Below, in pieces: positions 59,481-64,000 of a stretch of 64,000 bases of DNA (positions within the stretch are counted from its first letter, which is position 1; the number at the start of each line of letters is the position of its first letter). Position numbers and translations under genes: made by a program. The stretch is taken from assembly GCF_000383855.1 (NCBI RefSeq), contig NZ_KB912877.1:1150616-1214615 (forward strand). Direction: 5' to 3'. Under the pieces are notes generated by a model that was not told the origin of the DNA, ran no database searches, and worked only from the letters and a program-made list of their open reading frames with translations. This DNA comes from Methylobacter marinus A45 (GTDB lineage: Bacteria > Pseudomonadota > Gammaproteobacteria > Methylococcales > Methylomonadaceae).

Positions 59481-61316
59481 TCATGCCTCCCGATTCTGCG
59501 TCGGGCGCTCCGCCGCCGTGGCGGCATGGCGATGCTCGAGCCGCTGGGCCAGCGCTGCGGCGGCATGCGCCTCCAGCAGGCTGGCGAGCGTTTGGCTCTT
59601 GCTGGTCAGCAGACTGTGCAGCAGCAGAACCGGGATGGCGGCCACCAGTCCCGCCACGGTGGTGACCAGCGCTTCCGAAATGCCGCCCGACATCAGCTTC
59701 GGATCGCCCGAGTCATGCAAGGCAATGGCCTGGAAGGTTTCGATCATGCCGGTCACCGTGCCTAGCAGCCCCAGCATCGGCGCAATGGCGGCCACCAGCT
59801 TCAGGAAAGCCAGGGCACGTCCCAGTTTCGCCTGCTCGCCGGTCAGCGCTTCCTCCACGGTCAGGTAGAGAGCCTCCTCGTCGTTCATCGTTGACTGTTG
59901 CAGCCGGGAAAGCACCCGTCCCAAGGGATTGTCGAGCCGAAGCTCGGATGACTGCAACTGTCTGCGGATGCGCTTGTCGACCATGGCCAGTTCCACGAAG
60001 CGGTAGCCGCTGAGTGCGTAGGCAAACGCGGCCAGTCCCAGGATCAGATAGCCGACCATACCGCCCTGCGCCAGCCGTTCGCGCGGATTGGGGATTTGCA
60101 CCAGTAATTGCAGGGTCTGGCCCGCGGAAGGGTCGATGGCCACCGGCGCCAGCGAATTTGCATCCGCCTGCTCGAAATCGCGCGCCAGACCGAGCAGGCG
60201 CGAGGCCGGCTGCCGCGTTAATTCAACCAACCGGTCCACTTCGGGCGCATACACCAGATAACGCCCGCCAGCGATAAAGCTGAATCCGCCGAGGCGCAGC
60301 ACTTCTTGCTCGGATGCCTGGCCATCGGGTGCGTAGACCGGCGCCCGGAAGGTCGAGATGCGTCCCGCGGCATCGAGCTGCGTCCGCACGCTGGCGAACA
60401 GCTGGGCCAGTTCCTCCGCTTCGGGCCTGTGCCGCTCATCGGCAAGCCGGTCGATCAATTGCCGCTGGCTATCGGCATCGCCCGCCAGCAAGGTTTGCTG
60501 GTAATACGGCTTGAGCTGCGCGGCGCTTTCCCGGACCGTCATGAACAAACCTTCCCTGGCCGCCAGCGCCGTCTCCAATTGGACCTCCACTTCTGCCGGC
60601 GGCAGCTGCGCCGGCTGTTCATTTTCCGCTGTTGCCGGTACCTTGGGCACGGCCAGGCCAGCCTGAGCATCGAATCCGGTCTTGCTTGCCGGCAATGGCA
60701 GCACGATCAGTTGCGGCGGCTCCAGTTTGCGGGCCGTGCGCAGGCCCTGGGCGACGGCTTCGTTGCCCTCGCCGGACAGCCGCTGCCACTGCCGCGTGTC
60801 CTCGCGCCAGATGCCCGACTCGTAGCCATCCAGGGTCTGGTAATAGAGCGCGAGCCGGCCGATGCTGAGAAAATCCACCAGCCGTTCCTCTTCGCCGCTT
60901 TTAAGCAGGCCGCGGTAGGCATCGACGGTCTTCGCGTAATCGAGCTCGACCCGGTAGGCTTCCATGACCCGTCTGAATTGCTCCGCCAGGTCGGCATTGG
61001 TGTCGCGCAGCAGCTTTTCCAATCGCCCGATGCGCCCGCGCCGCTCTTCGGTCAGGAATGGCGGCCCGTTTTCGATGCCCTGCTTTAAGGCCGTAACGGC
61101 ACTGTTGAGGAGGCTGCGAACCTGGGGTTCCAGCTGAGTGAGGGTTTGAAGCAGGCGCGCCTTGTCGGCGGCCTCCGCGGGCACCGTCGCTGCCTGGCTG
61201 GTTGCCTGTGCATCGGTCTCCGGTGGCGGCGCCGCATGCGTCGGCGGCGGGGTGAAAGCCAACAGTAAGGCGGCAAGGAAGGGTCCAATCAGGCGGATAG
61301 GAAACATAGCAAGCAT
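59481..61316 (-). CDS. TtpC-like MotA/TolQ/ExbB protein with long periplasmic domain
   Basis: A 611-residue protein: signal peptide (about 1-27), a long mostly helical periplasmic domain (about 30-360, with an EEVLRLGGFSFIAGGRYLVY beta part), one helix (about 395-415) and a C-terminal ExbB-like channel domain with IAPMLGLLGTVTGMIETFQA. This is the build of TtpC, an extra component of Vibrio TonB2 systems. ATG 61316 is chosen for the signal peptide; the longer frame runs into intron-associated DNA. First gene of the operon; a stem of 10-bp arms lies in its leader. Confidence 0.85.
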   Translation of the reverse strand: MLAMFPIRLIGPFLAALLLAFTPPPTHAAPPPETDAQATSQAATVPAEAADKARLLQTLTQLEPQVRSLLNSAVTALKQGIENGPPFLTEERRGRIGRLEKLLRDTNADLAEQFRRVMEAYRVELDYAKTVDAYRGLLKSGEEERLVDFLSIGRLALYYQTLDGYESGIWREDTRQWQRLSGEGNEAVAQGLRTARKLEPPQLIVLPLPASKTGFDAQAGLAVPKVPATAENEQPAQLPPAEVEVQLETALAAREGLFMTVRESAAQLKPYYQQTLLAGDADSQRQLIDRLADERHRPEAEELAQLFASVRTQLDAAGRISTFRAPVYAPDGQASEQEVLRLGGFSFIAGGRYLVYAPEVDRLVELTRQPASRLLGLARDFEQADANSLAPVAIDPSAGQTLQLLVQIPNPRERLAQGGMVGYLILGLAAFAYALSGYRFVELAMVDKRIRRQLQSSELRLDNPLGRVLSRLQQSTMNDEEALYLTVEEALTGEQAKLGRALAFLKLVAAIAPMLGLLGTVTGMIETFQAIALHDSGDPKLMSGGISEALVTTVAGLVAAIPVLLLHSLLTSKSQTLASLLEAHAAAALAQRLEHRHAATAAERPTQNREA

Positions 61317-61366
61317 TGGAATAGGCAAATTATGTCTCGGCTTGATGTTGAATTGAGCGGAGACTA

Positions 61367-61414
61367 TCGCATTAAGCGCCCATGCAAAGCAATGGGAAAA
61401 GCTCCTTAATGCGA
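61367..61414 (-). promoter_or_regulatory. Leader hairpin upstream of the TtpC-like gene
   Basis: TCGCATTAAG and CTTAATGCGA (61367-61376 and 61405-61414) are exact 10-bp arms; an inner CCCAT/ATGGG pair sits between. The hairpin is 50 bp upstream of the start codon and no T-run follows, so a leader structure or operator is possible. Confidence 0.4.
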
Positions 61415-61457
61415 CGCCTCGCCTGTTATCCGGACCCGACATATCCTGGATGGATGG

Positions 61458-63332
61458 ATCGGCTCGGGGTGACGGGATTGCGCCCGTCACCTCTGCCACA
61501 CCACCGGACATGCGGTTTTCCGCATCCGGCGGTTGAATCCAACGGCTTAGGCCGTTGATAGTTCTGATGGTACACATAACCCATATTGTCTCAACGTGGC
61601 ATTACTCAACGCTCTGTGTAGTGCTGGGCTTTTCGCTATTCGCCAAGCTCCGCGTGTACTGTTCGCGGTTTCTTGTTGCCTTGGTGTCGCACCTAATCGG
61701 CGCAAAGCCTTCAGTCGCCCCTTTTTGTTATGCCAGCGTAACCAGAAACATTTTCGCATATGACGGCGCGTCCAGCCTTCCCATTTCAGGAGATGTTGGC
61801 GGTCGGTAGTGAGTTTGAAATAATTCCACCAACCTACAACGTATTGCCGCCACTGCTCAACCAACTCGTTACTGGTCAAGCTTTGCCGAGCATCCCAGAG
61901 TTCGCGTACTTTGGCTTTATAGCGGTCGATACTTTTTGGGCTAGTCGCGATTTCGTGTGTTTCCGTTATTCTAAAACCAAGAAACTGACTATCCCAAGGT
62001 CGCCCCGTTCCGCTTTTGTTTTGGTTGACGGTCAGGCTTAAGTGCTTTTCTACCCATAACGTCAGACTTTTCAAGACTCGTTGCGCACTGCGTTCGCTAC
62101 TCACATAGAGGGTAATATCGTCTGCGTAGCGGCAAAAACTCAGTTCTCGCTTTTCCAGTTCTTTGTCCAATTTGTCCAGGTAAATATTTGCAAGCAAGGG
62201 ACTCAACGGGCTACCTTGCGGAACTCCTTTATACCGTCGTTCTACTTTTCCGTCTTTCACTACACCCGCTTTCAGATACGCTCTTATCAGGCCTAACACT
62301 TGGCGGTCTGATATTTTCCGGCTGATTTGATGCAGTAAAATATCGTGATTCACTTCATCGAAGAACGCCTTGATGTCGATGTCCACTACCCAACTTTTAC
62401 CCTGCTGAACAAAATTTCGAGCTTGTTTCACGGCATCCTGCGCGCTGCGATAAGGGCGATAGCCATAGCTATATTGACTAAACCCGCTGTCGAACTTTAT
62501 CGTTAAGATTTGTTGCATCGCTTGCTGTATGACTCGATCTTGCACCGTCGGTATCCCCAGCACGCGCTCGCCTCCATTCGGTTTTGGAATGGTCACCGCT
62601 TTCACGGGACTCGGGACATAACTTCCCTTTCTTAACTTGGCTTCTATTGCTTCCCAGTGCTGCTCTAAATGCTGCTCAGTCTCTGCAATGCTTCGCCCGT
62701 CTATTCCTGCTGCGCCTTTATTGCGCTTTACCGCGTCAAACGCTTCTTGCAGGGTTAGCCAGTTGAACATGGCATCCATCAGTAACTCTTCTGTCATTTT
62801 CTCTTTCGCCTTTTACCGCTAATCGTAGCTTGCATCCCACGCGATCTTGTTCGTTAAAGAATCCACTTTACTAGTTGATTTCCCGCCAAGGGGGTGGTTG
62901 CCGCAGTTGCAACGCCCGCTTGTTTCAGAATACTATGCGCGTCCGATTAGCCTCGTTGGGTTTAATGAACTTGATTCTTCAGCCCTTCGCTCCATGCCCA
63001 TTACAGGCACTTCCTCACTACTACGGCCTCTGCTGACTTCTCCCAAACTCTCATTTAGGAGATCTCCCCAGGTAAGGTGCCTAAACTGTCTGCCCGTGCC
63101 GCCAAGCTCTACTTGATGTGTCTTTCGGTAACGGTTGGATTTCGTGTTTCCTAGCACACTCATCGCCCACATCCGGCCTCTCTGCTTGTTCGTGTTCCTA
63201 CGGTCGTGCATTTGCTATCCGCTTCTTTCAGGCTGGCCTCGCGGCTTCCCCCTTGCGGTTTCGCTACGGTTGTCGTTACTACTTCCGGTTACCTCCTTTC
63301 AGGTAACTAGTTTTGGCCCATGCTGGGCACAC
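61458..63332 (-). mobile_element. Group II intron, about 1.87 kb
   Basis: The 5' end GTGTGCCCAGCATGGGC (63332 leftwards) has the GUGYG consensus. The ORF encodes the reverse transcriptase. Domain V is recognisable after the ORF as GCCGGATGCGGAAAACCGCA then TGTCCGG (around 61506-61530), followed by a domain VI-type hairpin GTGACGGGCG...CCCGTCAC. The 3' end is near CCGAT (61458). It sits directly after a GGTACGCGGTGCGTACC hairpin, splitting CTA from the following C. Confidence 0.85.
61547..62797 (-). CDS. ltrA: Group II intron reverse transcriptase/maturase
   Basis: A 416-residue intron-encoded protein. It has reverse-transcriptase blocks with GAAGIDG, RVLGIPTVQDRVIQQA, the KGVPQGSPLSPLLANIYLD block and the catalytic YADD (residues about 222-225), followed by a maturase X domain (QFLGFRIT...WWNYFKLTTDR). 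There is no C-terminal DNA endonuclease domain, a feature of hairpin-targeting group IIC-like introns. It is intact, so the intron may still be mobile or splicing-competent. Confidence 0.94.
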   Translation of the reverse strand: MTEELLMDAMFNWLTLQEAFDAVKRNKGAAGIDGRSIAETEQHLEQHWEAIEAKLRKGSYVPSPVKAVTIPKPNGGERVLGIPTVQDRVIQQAMQQILTIKFDSGFSQYSYGYRPYRSAQDAVKQARNFVQQGKSWVVDIDIKAFFDEVNHDILLHQISRKISDRQVLGLIRAYLKAGVVKDGKVERRYKGVPQGSPLSPLLANIYLDKLDKELEKRELSFCRYADDITLYVSSERSAQRVLKSLTLWVEKHLSLTVNQNKSGTGRPWDSQFLGFRITETHEIATSPKSIDRYKAKVRELWDARQSLTSNELVEQWRQYVVGWWNYFKLTTDRQHLLKWEGWTRRHMRKCFWLRWHNKKGRLKALRRLGATPRQQETANSTRGAWRIAKSPALHRALSNATLRQYGLCVPSELSTA

Positions 63333-63335
63333 TAG

Positions 63336-63352
63336 GGTACGCACCGCGTACC
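63336..63352. repeat. GGTACGC...GCGTACC hairpin, copy 2, intron target
   Basis: GGTACGC-ACC-GCGTACC with perfect 7-bp arms. The intron 5' splice site begins 4 bp away on the minus strand, just after CTA. Confidence 0.65.
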
Positions 63353-63395
63353 TTCTGAAGGACTAATTCATCTGAACCGTTTGAAAAATGGTACG

Positions 63396-63511
63396 AGACT
63401 GTGAAAGTATTCGTTTTTTGAAATTTTCACCACAATATGTTGTGTGTTTGATATTTTTATATGACAGCATATAGACATTGAAGAGAAAAATGCTGAATAC
63501 TTTCACAGTCT
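63396..63511. mobile_element. 116-bp MITE, copy 2, with 6-bp target duplication
   Basis: Same ends as copy 1 (AGACTGTGAAAGTATTC at 63396-63412, inverted at 63495-63511; the inner base differs slightly from copy 1). Flanked by exact GGTACG duplications (63390-63395 and 63512-63517), taken from the GGTACGC hairpin repeat. Non-coding. Confidence 0.88.
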
Positions 63512-63528
63512 GGTACGCGATGCGTACC
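63512..63528. repeat. GGTACGC...GCGTACC hairpin, copy 3
   Basis: GGTACGCGATGCGTACC followed by CTAC; its first six bases are the MITE target duplication. Confidence 0.6.
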
Positions 63529-63628
63529 CTACACTTTGTTTTTCTTCGTGCGCTTCGTGTTTTTCGTGGTTAATTAATGATTCGCTGACATTCCATTGAA
63601 CGGGCGAACTTTCTGCTTAAGCCTACGG

Positions 63629-63666
63629 GGGTCGAATACCCTAAAGGGCACAGGCAAATTCGACCC
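63629..63666. repeat. 38-bp GGGTCGAAT/ATTCGACCC hairpin, copy 2
   Basis: Near-identical to 29450-29487 in the mxa operon, with the same CCCTAAAGGG centre. Confidence 0.65.
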
Positions 63667-63680
63667 TAAGAATGCGTACG

Positions 63681-63705
63681 AGGCTGTGAAGTATTCATTT
63701 TTTAA
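63681..63705. repeat. Truncated, diverged MITE end
   Basis: AGGCTGTGAAGTATTCATTT resembles the first 20 bp of the 116-bp MITE with one substitution and one deletion in the terminal repeat. The remainder and other end are not seen, so it is a relic. Confidence 0.4.
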
Positions 63706-63817
63706 CCTGACAGGGATCATACCCGCCCCTACTCCTATTCATCGACATCAAGCGCCATGGCATATGCCGAGGAATAAAGCCGGGCTTATCCTACGCTTGC
63801 CGGAGAACCTGAAAGGC

Positions 63818-64000
63818 TTACTTTTCCAGTTTTTGCTTAAGACCGGTCAGGCCGTTTTTGAAAAATTCGTTCATCGCCTTGACGGCCGCTTCGTCATTGA
63901 GTTTCTCGGGCGGCGTGTTGCCGGTGTCGCCGCGGTAGAAACGGCTTTTCAGGGTGACTATGCTGCTGTCGGCCGTTTCTCCCGGCGTTACCTGAAGCGC
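63818..64000 (-). CDS. Unidentified protein, C-terminal 60 residues
   Basis: The frame is open from the window edge to a TAA at 63818-63820 on the minus strand. The visible part has a beta-like start (ALQVTPGETADSSIVTLKSR), a polar turn (FYRGDTGNTPPEKLNDEA) and a C-terminal amphipathic helix (MNEFFKNGLTGLKQKLEK). Codon use is normal for the window. I do not recognise a family from so short a piece; a secreted or periplasmic protein is possible. The gene continues beyond the window. Confidence 0.5.
   Translation of the reverse strand, partial: ALQVTPGETADSSIVTLKSRFYRGDTGNTPPEKLNDEAAVKAMNEFFKNGLTGLKQKLEK

Larger units (their letters stand above)
63333..63817. other. 485-bp region of nested repeats, no gene
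   Basis: It contains two GGTACGC hairpins (63336-63352 and 63512-63528), a 116-bp MITE (63396-63511), a CTTCGTGCGCTTCGTG segment (63547), a 38-bp GGGTCGAAT hairpin (63629-63666) and a truncated MITE end (63681-63705). The partial gene at the window end stops at 63818. Confidence 0.6.

Noticed and set aside
1-64000. tRNA or rRNA genes
   Set aside because: No cloverleaf with a T-arm GGTTCGAATCC-type segment or rRNA-like sequence was recognised by eye; a tRNAscan run would settle this.

Overview
The window comes from a gammaproteobacterial methane/methanol oxidiser, most likely a type I methanotroph (Methylococcaceae). The main evidence is a calcium-type methanol dehydrogenase cluster (mxaFJGIR-P-SACKL, about 24.1-34.4 kb, minus strand) with a divergent LuxR-type regulator (mxaB). 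The GshA, CysH (APS-reductase type), MetE/MetR and FNR-like proteins also fit a gammaproteobacterium. No genus is assigned from sequence alone.

Layout. 0-8.3 kb holds housekeeping genes: PilZ fragment, queD, DUF1249, a membrane-anchored DRGH nuclease, fnr-like regulator, recQ, gshA, cysH and an unknown gene. An FNR-type box, a -10 element and a terminator between the nuclease and fnr suggest a small RNA. 9.1-14.5 kb is an apparent operon of TonB-dependent receptor, YfiR-like periplasmic protein and hybrid histidine kinase. 15-21.3 kb has a TetR/methyltransferase pair, metE/metR and a TraB/GumN protein. 21.6-23.8 kb is AT-richer, with a GNAT remnant and a two-gene tyrosinase cassette (MelC1-like caddie plus MelC2-like enzyme).

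24.1-35.4 kb is the methanol dehydrogenase locus. mxaF, J, G and I (enzyme subunits, periplasmic partner, cytochrome cL) are followed by a terminator-like hairpin, and then by the maturation genes mxaR-P-S-A-C-K-L, mostly coupled by 1-4 bp overlaps, plus a small periplasmic protein gene. 35.6-42.9 kb is a mixed region: Fic protein, DUF815 ATPase, sterol-desaturase family protein, two methyltransferase/kinase-type loci and a LOG protein.

43-55.3 kb (minus strand) is a complete but atypical type II secretion/type IV pilus/MSHA-like machine: secretin, Sel1 lipoprotein, three prepilin-like proteins, a PilM-PilN fusion carrying MshEN-like motifs, PilO, GspE-type ATPase, GspF platform and a PilP/GspC-like protein. 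No prepilin peptidase gene is seen here. 57-61.3 kb is a TonB-ExbD-ExbB-TtpC energy-transduction operon followed by a PepSY protein gene. 61.5-63.3 kb is an endonuclease-less group II intron.

Intergenic DNA is unusually rich in dispersed palindromic repeats. These include a 116-bp MITE with clear target duplications, a roughly 100-bp GTTCCCACGC-bounded family in about nine copies, a 113-bp pair, a CATAGGATGTGC-bounded family, and a GGTACGC...GCGTACC hairpin that is the site of both the intron and one MITE.
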